From Desulforhopalus sp. (GTDB lineage: Bacteria > Desulfobacterota > Desulfobulbia > Desulfobulbales > Desulfocapsaceae), in the NCBI GenBank assembly GCA_030247675.1, contig JAOTRX010000006.1, positions 62,001 through 126,000 of the forward strand: DNA of 64,000 nt, given 5' to 3'. Below are positions 18,261 to 25,787 of this stretch, piece by piece. The notes below the pieces were generated by a model. That model ran no database searches. It saw only the letters and a program-made list of their open reading frames with translations, and had not been told where the DNA came from. Both the position numbers and the translations under genes were made by a program. Numbering within the stretch: the first letter of the stretch is position 1; every line of letters begins with the position of its first letter.

Positions 18261-18589
18261 TGCAGATTGAACTCGGTGTAGGGCGTGAATTATTAGCCGT
18301 CGGTTGCCGGTTTTTTCCTGGCTTGGAAGTGAAAGTGTGTGGTCAAAGCGTGATCATCCTCCGAATTGAACAGGGACTGAACCTACGGCACCTGAGGTAT
18401 TTTTGCAAGGACATGTTATTGATGATGCAATAAACGCAGGACTGAAGTGGCAATGCGCTTCCACCACGGCCTATGAAGAAAAATCTTACATTTTTGCGTC
18501 AAAGTTGCTATAGCTGTGCCACCTGCCCCACGGCAGCATACCGGTCGCGGACCTACCCGGTCAACAAAAACAAGGACAAAATACCGAAG
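18261..18589. other. Divergent promoter region of O-acetylation and queuosine operons
   Basis: About 330 bases without a gene, between the MBOAT start (minus) and queC (plus). A frame on the plus strand from 18473 is in phase with queC but has no ribosome-binding site and would add 39 non-conserved residues. I searched for a preQ1 riboswitch (short H-type pseudoknot next to the start) and see no convincing one. Confidence 0.4.
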
Positions 18590-19294
18590 ATGAAAACCAT
18601 TGTTGTCTGCTCCGGCGGACTTGACTCCGTCACCCTTGCCCATAAGGTTGCCGCCGAAAAACAGCTCGTCGGTCTCGTTTCCTTCCTCTACGGCCAGCGC
18701 CACAAAAAAGAAGTCGATTTTGCCGGCCAGTGTGCCAGGCGCCTCGGCGTTCAGCACCTGCAGGTCGATATCGGCCATCTGGGGGCACTGCTCAGCGGCT
18801 CGGCCCTCACCGATACGGTCTCCGTTCCCGACGGTCACTACGCCGAGGAGACCATGAAGCTCACCATCGTCCCCAATCGCAATGCCATCATGCTGACCAT
18901 CGCCTACGGCATAGCCGCGGCGCGGGGGGCGGAGGCGGTCGCCACAGCGGTGCACGACGGCGACCATTTCATCTATCCCGACTGCCGGCCGGGGTTTATC
19001 AAGGCCATGCAAGCCATGCAGGACCTTGCCCTGGAAGGCCTGGCGCAGATCACTCTGTATACACCCTTTCTGCACGCAACCAAGGCGGAAATCGTCACCA
19101 CCGGCCAGCGCTTGGCGGTGCCCTTTGCCAGTACCTGGTCATGCTATAAGGGCGGCGAGATCCACTGCGGACGTTGCGGCACCTGCGTCGAGCGGCAGGA
19201 GGCCTTTGCCCTCGCCGGGGTTGCCGATCCTACCGCATACGCCGATGGCCGGTACTGGCGGGAAGCCGTCGCCCGGGCTCAAGGGGTGGCGTAG
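18590..19294 (+). CDS. queC: 7-cyano-7-deazaguanine (preQ0) synthase QueC
   Basis: A 234-residue enzyme that converts 7-carboxy-7-deazaguanine to preQ0 using ATP and ammonia. The PP-loop CSGGLDSVTLAH is at residues 5-16. The C-terminal zinc site is formed by CYKGGEIHCGRCGTC, with all four Cys. The ATG at 18590 aligns with the family start, and AAGGAC lies upstream. It is the first gene of the operon queC-queD-queE-queF, separated from queD by no bases. Confidence 0.96.
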   Translation: MKTIVVCSGGLDSVTLAHKVAAEKQLVGLVSFLYGQRHKKEVDFAGQCARRLGVQHLQVDIGHLGALLSGSALTDTVSVPDGHYAEETMKLTIVPNRNAIMLTIAYGIAAARGAEAVATAVHDGDHFIYPDCRPGFIKAMQAMQDLALEGLAQITLYTPFLHATKAEIVTTGQRLAVPFASTWSCYKGGEIHCGRCGTCVERQEAFALAGVADPTAYADGRYWREAVARAQGVA

Positions 19295-19651
19295 ATGTAT
19301 ACCATCAATAAAGAATTTGCTTTTTCCGCCTCCCACCAGCTGCTGGGCTTGCCCGATGGCCATCCCTGCGCCCGGCTGCACGGGCACAACTACACTGTTC
19401 AAGTTGAGTTACAGGCCTCCGAGCTCAACGCCTACGGCTTTGTCCGCGATTACCGTGAGTTGGTCGCCTTTAAGGACTATCTTGAAGAAGAGATCGATCA
19501 CCGCCACCTCAACGACCTGTTTGGCGACGACTCGGTGACGGCGGAAAAGTTGGCCAGGCGGTTTTTCACCTGGTGCAAGGACCGCTGGCCGGAGGTTTCG
19601 GCGGTGCGGGTCAGTGAGACGCCGAAAACCTGGGCGGAATACCGGCCGTGA
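19295..19651 (+). CDS. queD: 6-carboxy-5,6,7,8-tetrahydropterin synthase QueD
   Basis: A 118-residue enzyme that makes 6-carboxytetrahydropterin from dihydroneopterin triphosphate. The three zinc His are in FSASHQL and LHGHNY, the catalytic Cys in [10 protein letters not shown] and the C-terminal Glu region in [13 protein letters not shown]. It is immediately after queC and overlaps queE by four bases. Its length matches short QueD proteins. Confidence 0.96.
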   Translation: MYTINKEFAFSASHQLLGLPDGHPCARLHGHNYTVQVELQASELNAYGFVRDYRELVAFKDYLEEEIDHRHLNDLFGDDSVTAEKLARRFFTWCKDRWPEVSAVRVSETPKTWAEYRP

Positions 19652-20373
19652 AAGGTTCTCCGGGTATCACCATCTGCGAAATTTTTGGGCCAACGGTCCA
19701 GGGCGAGGGCCCGCTCATCGGTCTGCCGACGGTCTTTGTCCGCACCGGCGGTTGCGATTACCGCTGCCGTTGGTGCGACACTGCCTATGCGGTGGATGGG
19801 GCTTTTCGCGGCGATTGGCGGACTCTGTCGGCTGAAGAAATTCTTGCCGAGGTGCGGCGCCTCTCAGGCGGACAACCTTTGACGGTCACTCTTTCCGGCG
19901 GTAACCCCGCCCTCCAGCCGCTGGCCGGCCTGCTGGAACTCGGCAGGGCATCTGGTTACCGCTTTGCCATGGAGACCCAGGGCAGTATCGTCCAGCCGTG
20001 GTTTGCCGATCTGGCGGTGCTGACCCTCAGCCCGAAACCGCCTTCCAGCGGCATGGCAACCGATTGGCAGAAACTGGCAGACTGCGTTGCCTCAGCAGGC
20101 AAGGCGGCCCTGTCTCTGAAACTGGTTGTGGAGGATGAAGACGATTACCAGTATGCCCGCCGGGTGGCGGCGCAGTTTCCCAGCCTGCCGGTGACTCTCC
20201 AGCCCTGCAATATCATCAAACCTGGGACTGCAGAACAAGCCGCTCACGAAGATGACGGAGACCTTGACCGTTTACGCCGGCTGGTCGCGCGAGTACTCGA
20301 AGACCGCTGGTACGGTGCCAGAGTCCTGCCGCAGCTGCATGTCCTTCTCTGGGGCAATAAACGCGGGCGATAA
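19648..20373 (+). CDS. queE: 7-carboxy-7-deazaguanine synthase QueE (radical SAM)
   Basis: A 241-residue radical SAM enzyme. The cluster motif CDYRCRWCD (CxxxCxxC) lies near residue 34, preceded by the family's GPTVQGEGP start segment that shapes the substrate site, with SAM-binding [10 protein letters not shown] further on. It starts with GTG overlapping the queD stop (GTGA). It makes the 7-carboxy-7-deazaguanine used by QueC. Confidence 0.95.
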   Translation: MKGSPGITICEIFGPTVQGEGPLIGLPTVFVRTGGCDYRCRWCDTAYAVDGAFRGDWRTLSAEEILAEVRRLSGGQPLTVTLSGGNPALQPLAGLLELGRASGYRFAMETQGSIVQPWFADLAVLTLSPKPPSSGMATDWQKLADCVASAGKAALSLKLVVEDEDDYQYARRVAAQFPSLPVTLQPCNIIKPGTAEQAAHEDDGDLDRLRRLVARVLEDRWYGARVLPQLHVLLWGNKRGR

Positions 20374-20428
20374 AGCTGAGTTGAGCAGCTTGCCTGCTCA
20401 AACGAAACGTATGCCCTTGCGGTATAAG
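20370..20428 (-). repeat. Dispersed hairpin element, copy C (reverse orientation)
   Basis: Full copy on the minus strand: perfect 8-bp arms around the loop GCAAG, 5' part CCGCAAGGGCATACGTTTCG, and 3' tail CTCAGCTTTAT which touches the queE stop codon. It sits inside the queC-F operon, 21 bases before queF, so it will be transcribed as the complement of the consensus. Being within an operon argues against a simple promoter role. Confidence 0.85.
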
Positions 20429-20449
20429 TAAAACAGGAGACAAAAACCC

Positions 20450-20917
20450 ATGACCCAGGAAACAATCTACAGCAATCTCACCCAACTGGGCGGCAAGACG
20501 GCTCTGCCGCAGCGCCCGGAAGAGGCGGTTCTCGAAAGGGTGCCCAATCCGCAACAGGGGATCGCCTATCTCGTACGCTTTACCGCCCCGGAGTTCACCT
20601 CCCTCTGCCCAATCACCGGACAGCCCGATTTTGCCCATCTGGTACTCGACTACCTGCCCGGTGACTGGCTGGTGGAAAGCAAATCCCTAAAACTGTTTCT
20701 CGGTTCGTACCGCAATCACGGCGCCTTTCATGAGGATTGCACAGTCGGTATCGCCCGCCGCCTCATTGACTGCATCGCCCCCAAGTGGCTGCGCCTCGGT
20801 GGCTATTGGTATCCTCGGGGTGGGATGCCCATCGATGTCTTCTTCCAGACCGGCGAGCCTCCCAAGGGCCTGTGGGTGCCCGAGCAAGGCGTTGCCAACT
20901 ACCGGGGAAGAGGGTAA
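20450..20917 (+). CDS. queF: NADPH-dependent preQ0 reductase QueF (short type)
   Basis: A 155-residue enzyme that reduces the nitrile of preQ0 to preQ1. The nucleophile Cys is in [13 protein letters not shown]. The NADPH-binding QueF motif is [16 protein letters not shown], followed by HEDC. It is the short, YkvM-like type I form. AAACAGGAGACAAAAACCC precedes the start. It completes the preQ1 branch with the three genes before it, although a hairpin element interrupts the spacing. Confidence 0.96.
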   Translation: MTQETIYSNLTQLGGKTALPQRPEEAVLERVPNPQQGIAYLVRFTAPEFTSLCPITGQPDFAHLVLDYLPGDWLVESKSLKLFLGSYRNHGAFHEDCTVGIARRLIDCIAPKWLRLGGYWYPRGGMPIDVFFQTGEPPKGLWVPEQGVANYRGRG

Positions 20918-20942
20918 TTCGTAGAAAAATTGGGAGAAGAAA

Positions 20943-21308
20943 GTGGCCATCGACAAAAGCAAGGGAGCGCCTATCGTGTATTCGACCGAGCATGGGCGGA
21001 TCTGTCCCGACTGCGCCAAGCCGGTCGGCGCCTGCCTATGCCGACAAAATAAACCGGTGATCCCGGCAAAAGGCGGCATCAAGGTTGGCCGGGAAACCAA
21101 AGGCAGGAAGGGTAAAGGGGTAACAACAATCAGCGGGCTACCTCTTGATGACGCTGCGATCGAGGCTTTGGCCAAGGATCTGAAAAAGCGTTGCGGCTCG
21201 GGGGGGACTGTCAAAGAAGGAATCATTGAGATTCAGGGCGATCACCGTGACTTTCTCCTCGAAGAGTTGGCCAAACGTGGCTGGCAGGCCAAACGGAGCG
21301 GGGGATGA
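20943..21308 (+). CDS. yciH: YciH/SUI1 family translation factor
   Basis: A 121-residue protein with an eIF1/SUI1 domain in the second half (GVTTISGLPLDD, CGSGGTVKEGIIEIQGDH). The N-terminal 45 residues contain a CPDC...CLC Cys cluster that may bind a metal, seen in many bacterial YciH proteins. It starts with GTG after GGGAGAAG. Bacterial homologues affect start-site fidelity, but the cell role is not settled. It is 25 bases after queF and likely co-transcribed. Confidence 0.9.
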   Translation: MAIDKSKGAPIVYSTEHGRICPDCAKPVGACLCRQNKPVIPAKGGIKVGRETKGRKGKGVTTISGLPLDDAAIEALAKDLKKRCGSGGTVKEGIIEIQGDHRDFLLEELAKRGWQAKRSGG

Positions 21309-21320
21309 GGTCATGAACGC

Positions 21321-21539
21321 ATGAACGGCAAGGATCGCGCAGGTATCAGGATCGGTTCGGAGGTGGCAATTGTCCTGAAGGAAGATCAAGGCACCGGGAC
21401 CTTGACCCGAGGCCGGGTGCAGGCCATTCTCACCAAGTCGCCGACCCACCCGCACGGCATCAAGGTTCGACTGGCAAGCGGTGCGGTCGGCAGGGTTAAA
21501 GAGATCTTGGGGGTGGAAGTCGGCAAGCCCCCTTCGTGA
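21321..21539 (+). CDS. ywbE: YwbE family small protein (DUF2196)
   Basis: A 72-residue protein matching the YwbE family by IRIGSEVAIVLKEDQGTGTLTRG, the SPTHPHGIKVRL middle and the GAVGRVKEI end. It is a small beta-barrel-like fold of unknown function, sometimes thought to bind nucleic acid. It is twelve bases after yciH and is probably last in the que operon transcript. Confidence 0.88.
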   Translation: MNGKDRAGIRIGSEVAIVLKEDQGTGTLTRGRVQAILTKSPTHPHGIKVRLASGAVGRVKEILGVEVGKPPS

Positions 21540-21702
21540 TGGATCGGATTACCCTTGAAAGGCAGCGACCCTTGAGTAGGCATTGAGCGGAAAAACGACC
21601 ACGTCAGTACGGTAGGCAGCCTAAAAATTGTTTCCCAAGATTTGCAAAAGCGACGGCTGGCCCTTCAGGTTACGTAGGAGCAGAAACGACAAGGAGGCAA
21701 CA

Positions 21703-22752
21703 ATGGCCCGAATCACGTTGACATTACTAGGGATCGTATTTTTTTTGTCCGGCTGTGGCGTGAAATATAATATTCAAGGTGAATATTATATGCAGCAGGG
21801 TGACTTCGGCGGAGGCCGGCAAGCCTTCGAAAAAGTCCTGAAAAAAGACCCCACCAACCCCACGGCTCTCCACTTTTATGGGCGTTTTCTTCTGGCGCAA
21901 AATAGGGCAAAGGCGGCACTGCCGTACCTGGAAAAAGCGGTGGCGGGTAATCCAGGTGACAGCAGTTACCATTTCTGGCTTGGAGTGGCATACGGCGAAA
22001 ATGGTGCACGCGGCAAAGAGAGGGAGAGTTATCAGGAGGCCCTGCGCCTTGATAAACAAAACGTCCAGGCCCTGACCTATCTCGGTAATTCCTTTTTGCA
22101 GGGGGGGGAACTTGAGAAAGGCCTTACCAGCTATCAGCGGGCTCTGGAAATTTGGCCGGAAAACTCCCAGGCATTGTATAATCGCGCCTTAATCCTCAGG
22201 AAGCTGAATAGGGAGTCGGAGGAGAGACAGGCCTGGTTGTTGTATCTGCAGTCCTTCCCGGATGGGGTCTTCGCCCAACTGGCTACCGACCGGCTGAACA
22301 GCCTCGAAGATTTTTCCTACCGCAATTATCAATTAGGCTTGCGAACCCTCACCCTCACCGAAATCGGTTTCCTTCCTCTTTCCGCTACATTGTCAGCGGC
22401 AGCCCTTCCTTCCCTCGATCTTCTTGGGGGTACAGTTGCAGCAATGGAAAAGGGCACATTGCAAATTGTCGTCTACCAGCAAAACAATTTGCAATTGGCA
22501 AAAATGCGGGCGATGAGCATTCGTGACTACCTCGAGTCGCAGTTCCCGAAGTTGCAGGTGCCGTCACGTATTCGCATCAGTTGGTTCGATGTTCCCGAGG
22601 AAATCACTGTGCTCGACAAAAAGCTGGTACGCAAGGAGTCTGTACAGTTTTTCCTCTCCGATATAGGCAAGAGCAAACAGGGAGCCGGCAAAGAAGGGGT
22701 GGCCAAAGAGGAGGCAAAAACGATCTCGCAAAAAAAAACCCGGATGAAGTGA
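21703..22752 (+). CDS. TPR-repeat lipoprotein
   Basis: A 349-residue exported lipoprotein: signal peptide with lipobox LSGC (Cys about residue 18), then about five TPR units (residues 25-190), then a C-terminal region with an OmpA-like trait (QQNNLQLAKMRAMSIRDYLE) and the segment RIRISWFDVPEE. The same layout and the RIxISWFDV segment recur in the membrane TPR protein at 23560, so the two are paralogues flanking the sigma factor. AAGGAGGCAACA precedes the ATG. The end is Lys-rich. It may scaffold or sense an envelope component. Function unknown. Confidence 0.85.
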   Translation: MARITLTLLGIVFFLSGCGVKYNIQGEYYMQQGDFGGGRQAFEKVLKKDPTNPTALHFYGRFLLAQNRAKAALPYLEKAVAGNPGDSSYHFWLGVAYGENGARGKERESYQEALRLDKQNVQALTYLGNSFLQGGELEKGLTSYQRALEIWPENSQALYNRALILRKLNRESEERQAWLLYLQSFPDGVFAQLATDRLNSLEDFSYRNYQLGLRTLTLTEIGFLPLSATLSAAALPSLDLLGGTVAAMEKGTLQIVVYQQNNLQLAKMRAMSIRDYLESQFPKLQVPSRIRISWFDVPEEITVLDKKLVRKESVQFFLSDIGKSKQGAGKEGVAKEEAKTISQKKTRMK

Positions 22753-22932
22753 CCCTTTTTCCCGACAGACGTATATATCTGTGAAAGCCACGAACAGGCG
22801 AGTGGCCACAGCCCCGATGCACACTGGATGCTGGGTAATATTCCTGGCGGGCTGGTGTCTTACAGCGAAATAAACGCAGCGCCTCTAGTGAGCAAATAAA
22901 TTCTCTGAGATTAAACGACTAACCTGGCGCCA

Positions 22933-23490
22933 ATGAACCTTTCAGATGAAGAAATAGTCGACGGGGTCTTGGCGGGGGAGAAGGAGCTCTATGCGGTGCT
23001 GGTGGAACGCTACCAGCGCCCGGTGTTTAACCTTATGTATCGATACTCCGTAAATACCGAAACAGCGGCGGATCTTACCCAGGAGGTGTTTGTCCGGGGC
23101 TATGATCGACTGCGATCATTTCGTTCGGGGGAAAACTTTTTCCCTTGGCTATATGCACTTGCCGTCAATCATGCCAACGACTGGAGCCGCAAGAGATCAA
23201 GGACCAGGATGAAGCTGGCGGCCTATGGACAACACCTTGAACTCCATGAAAAACTAACTGACCAACAGACCGCATTTGAGTCAAAAGAGGCGGCGGAGCT
23301 TATTGACGGAGCACTTGCCGAATTGCCGGTTGAGGTGAGGGAGTTGTTGATCTTCCGTTATCGGCATGAGCGATCGATCCGGGAGGCCGCTGAGGTTTTT
23401 AAGATATCGGAAAGTGCGGTCAAGATGCGGATTAAACGAGGCCTCGACGAACTGCAGCAGAGAGTGCAAAGGGCGGGTTTAGTAGCCTAG
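22933..23490 (+). CDS. ECF-type RNA polymerase sigma factor
   Basis: A 185-residue sigma-70 family factor of the extracytoplasmic-function group. Region 2 is at residues 8-90 (AADLTQEVFVRGYDRLRSF core helix). Region 4 is at about 125-178 with the helix-turn-helix RSIREAAEVFKISESAVKMRI. Regions 1 and 3 are missing, as expected. It is followed 69 bases later by a membrane TPR protein with an anti-sigma-like N-terminus. I could not locate its own promoter motif. The ribosome-binding site is weak. Confidence 0.93.
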   Translation: MNLSDEEIVDGVLAGEKELYAVLVERYQRPVFNLMYRYSVNTETAADLTQEVFVRGYDRLRSFRSGENFFPWLYALAVNHANDWSRKRSRTRMKLAAYGQHLELHEKLTDQQTAFESKEAAELIDGALAELPVEVRELLIFRYRHERSIREAAEVFKISESAVKMRIKRGLDELQQRVQRAGLVA

Positions 23491-23559
23491 AAAAATCTAT
23501 TGCATGTTCAAGCAAATGAATTTCGTCAAAATAGGTTTGGCCCTTGTGTGAGGGATGAC

Positions 23560-24693
23560 ATGGAAAACAGGCATTCTGACAGAGACACACTCGAAAAGCT
23601 TCTCGCTAAAACCCGGGAGCCGGAGGCGCCGCCTTGGCTCCTGACCAGGATAATGGCTGAACTGGACGACCGGCAACCATCTTTTTTGCGGCGAATTTGG
23701 ACATGGTGGCGCCTTCCCGGATCTATTCGCCTGGCACCCGGCTGGCTGGCTGTCAGCGCGGTTATCACCCTTGCCGCTTTTTGGGCAGGAGGCTTGTATG
23801 AACGCCAAAAACTCATCGCTGAAAACCCTGCAGGCAAGGTGGCATTGTCGCTTTTGGCGGACGATGCCGAGGCCAACTACCTTATCGGCAGGGGAATGCT
23901 GGCGGCCGGTCATGGTGACCAGGCCCTGGTTTTTCTCGGACAGGCGGTGCGACAGAAACCTGGGGTGGCAGAGTTTGCCCATTGGCAGGGGGTAGCCTAT
24001 TCGACTGTCGGCCAGATGGAAAAAGAGCGGCAGAGTTATCTGTATTCCGTTCAGGAGCAGCCGGGATATCTGCCGTCGCTCATCAATCTTGGTCATAGCT
24101 ACTTGGAAAATGGTGAATACCACAAGGCTCTGGCGCAGTATGAAAAGGTACTTCAAATTGTCCCAGCTGATGAAGTAGCTCTTTATAATCGGGCTCTTAG
24201 CTATTATTTGATGGGGGATCTTACCCAGGCAAAACAGGCATTCATCGGCTATCTTGCGCAGCACCGCACCGGGAAATGGGCCCTTCGAGCGCTCGCCCAT
24301 TTGCATCGCTTAGGCGATTTTATTTACCGCAGCTACCCAATAGGCGGCAGTACCGTGGTGGTTAACAGTCAAGATCTGTTGTTTGGGGATGCGCCAAGCA
24401 GGCAGCGGGAGGCAAGGCGGGTTGCTGAGGTCGCTTCCAGGGTAACAGACAGTGAGCTGCAGGTGGTGGTTTATTATCAAGGTGACAAAATTGCAGCCAA
24501 AGAAACAGCAAAGGCCTTACAGGAGCAGTTGTCCATATATTTGCCAGGAGATCAGGCCACCCGGATCAAGATTAGTTGGTTTGATGTTGCCGAGCAATTT
24601 GAGGACGCCAGTGGAACGGAGCGGTGGCTGGCGACCGGATTGCTGATTTTCACTACGCCAACGGAAAATTCGAAGAGGAGGAACTCAATATGA
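23560..24693 (+). CDS. Membrane TPR protein, candidate anti-sigma factor
   Basis: A 377-residue protein. The first 65 residues are cytoplasmic and charged (LLAKTREPEAPPWLLTRIM), one membrane helix lies at about 70-88 (GWLAVSAVITLAAFWAG), and the rest is periplasmic: four or five TPR units (about 105-265) and a C-terminal OmpA-like part ending with RIKISWFDVAEQ, shared with the lipoprotein at 21703. Position directly after the sigma gene and single-helix topology suggest an anti-sigma factor with an outside sensor. The N-terminus is not a recognised ZAS or other anti-sigma domain, so this is inference. GAGGGATGAC precedes the ATG. The stop overlaps the next start by ATGA. Confidence 0.8.
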   Translation: MENRHSDRDTLEKLLAKTREPEAPPWLLTRIMAELDDRQPSFLRRIWTWWRLPGSIRLAPGWLAVSAVITLAAFWAGGLYERQKLIAENPAGKVALSLLADDAEANYLIGRGMLAAGHGDQALVFLGQAVRQKPGVAEFAHWQGVAYSTVGQMEKERQSYLYSVQEQPGYLPSLINLGHSYLENGEYHKALAQYEKVLQIVPADEVALYNRALSYYLMGDLTQAKQAFIGYLAQHRTGKWALRALAHLHRLGDFIYRSYPIGGSTVVVNSQDLLFGDAPSRQREARRVAEVASRVTDSELQVVVYYQGDKIAAKETAKALQEQLSIYLPGDQATRIKISWFDVAEQFEDASGTERWLATGLLIFTTPTENSKRRNSI

Positions 24694-25598
24694 AAAAGAC
24701 ACAAAGAAAAGGAAACAAAGGACTGCGACCAGTTGCCATGATTGGAGGTGTTCTTGCGGTACTTTTTTCATTCGGAATCGCCACCGCAGGAACTGATACA
24801 ACTGCGGATGACAGTGGGCAGAGCCATTACAGTAATCCCGCTCAGGCTGCACATGCCTCGCAATTGGCGACACAGGCGGCTCTTGCTGATGCAAGTGTTA
24901 AAGATGCCCAGGATAATCTCGATGCGGCACAAACCGCCTTAGCCAATGCAAAAACACCTGCTGATGTAGAGGCGGCGACGCTCGCCCTGAAAGAAGCGGA
25001 AGATTCGTATGCGGCAGCGTTGGCGACCGCTACGGGAGCCCAAAAAGATGCCATTGCTGGTTTGCGGACAGAGGGAAAAGGTTGGGGCGAGATAGCCCGC
25101 GAACTTGGAGTGCATCCGGGTTTGCTTGGTTTGGGACATACTAAAACCAAAGCCAATCGTGGGGAAGCGAAGGGACGGCTCAATGCCAAGGTAGTCACTG
25201 ACGACGAACTGGCTGAGGCCACAGCCCGAAACACCAGGACCGGTAATGCCAAAGGGCATGGCCTGGGTCTGCAAACTGCACATTCACCTGAAAACGGCAG
25301 GAATACCCTGGCCGCGGCAAATATGGGGAGATCGAAGGGTGACAAAGGCAAAGACGGTGATACCGGTAATGCATCTGCAGCTGGCCTTGGGAGAGGAAAT
25401 TCATCTTCAGCGGGTGGAGGACAAGGTAACTCAGGCGGCGGCAATGGTGGCGGCAATGGTGGCGGCAATGGTGGCGGCAATGGTGGCGGCAATGGTGGCG
25501 GCAATGGCGGCGGCAATGGCGGCGGTAACGGCGGTGGTAACGGCGGTAATGGCGGTGGCAACGGCGGTGGTAACGGCGGCGGGGGAGGCAATAAATAA
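24690..25598 (+). CDS. Exported protein with Gly/Asn repeat tail
   Basis: A 302-residue secreted protein: Sec signal peptide (residues 1-33, cleavage after ATA), an Ala-rich coiled-coil-like region (about 50-120), a helix-turn-helix-like segment (GKGWGEIARELGVHPGLLG, about 140-160), a Gly/Lys linker and a tail of about 55 residues made of GGGN units. The same GKGWGEIARELGVHP-like segment is known to me from other uncharacterised exported deltaproteobacterial proteins. Coupled by ATGA to the candidate anti-sigma gene, with GAGGAGGAAC in front. Perhaps a surface or matrix component whose expression the sigma factor controls. Function unknown. Confidence 0.8.
   Translation: MKKTQRKGNKGLRPVAMIGGVLAVLFSFGIATAGTDTTADDSGQSHYSNPAQAAHASQLATQAALADASVKDAQDNLDAAQTALANAKTPADVEAATLALKEAEDSYAAALATATGAQKDAIAGLRTEGKGWGEIARELGVHPGLLGLGHTKTKANRGEAKGRLNAKVVTDDELAEATARNTRTGNAKGHGLGLQTAHSPENGRNTLAAANMGRSKGDKGKDGDTGNASAAGLGRGNSSSAGGGQGNSGGGNGGGNGGGNGGGNGGGNGGGNGGGNGGGNGGGNGGNGGGNGGGNGGGGGNK
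25433..25594 (+). repeat. 12-bp tandem repeat encoding GGGN units
   Basis: Five perfect head-to-tail copies of GGTGGCGGCAAT (25446-25505) flanked by variants with GGC or AAC codons to 25594. The unit is a multiple of three, so unit gain or loss keeps frame and changes only tail length of the exported protein. Confidence 0.9.
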
Positions 25599-25615
25599 CC
25601 CGATGCGGTAGTCCT

Positions 25616-25666
25616 CAATAACCGGGTGCCCAGGCAAAAGCCAGAAGCCCAGGCACTTGGTTATTG
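25616..25666 (+). other. Strong stem-loop after the Gly-repeat gene
   Basis: Two-part inverted repeat: AATAACC pairs with GGTTATT, then GTGCC with GGCAC, with a smaller GGC/GCC pair inside. No T-run follows on either strand, so it is not a normal intrinsic terminator. It may end or stabilise the transcript of the ECF operon or of the facing chemoreceptor gene. Confidence 0.5.
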
Positions 25667-25787
25667 GCCATTGGTGCTTGATTGTTATGGAGACACTCAA
25701 TCAAGGATGGGGAGATTGAGATGCAGAGGTTCCGTGATATACCGATGGCAAACCCAACCGCCACCATTACGACAATCTCGAATTACC

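Noticed and set aside
18261..18589. preQ1 riboswitch before queC
   Set aside because: No stem plus A-rich tail pairing consistent with the preQ1 classes was seen.
25433..25594. Tandem repeats as a CRISPR-like array
   Set aside because: Unit of 12 bp without spacers, in frame with a gene; it is a coding minisatellite.
24842..25618. 258-codon minus-strand frame rich in Pro-Leu opposite the Gly-repeat gene
   Set aside because: Shadow of the GGGN-coding repeat; Pro-Leu repetition is the reverse reading of the same 12-bp unit.
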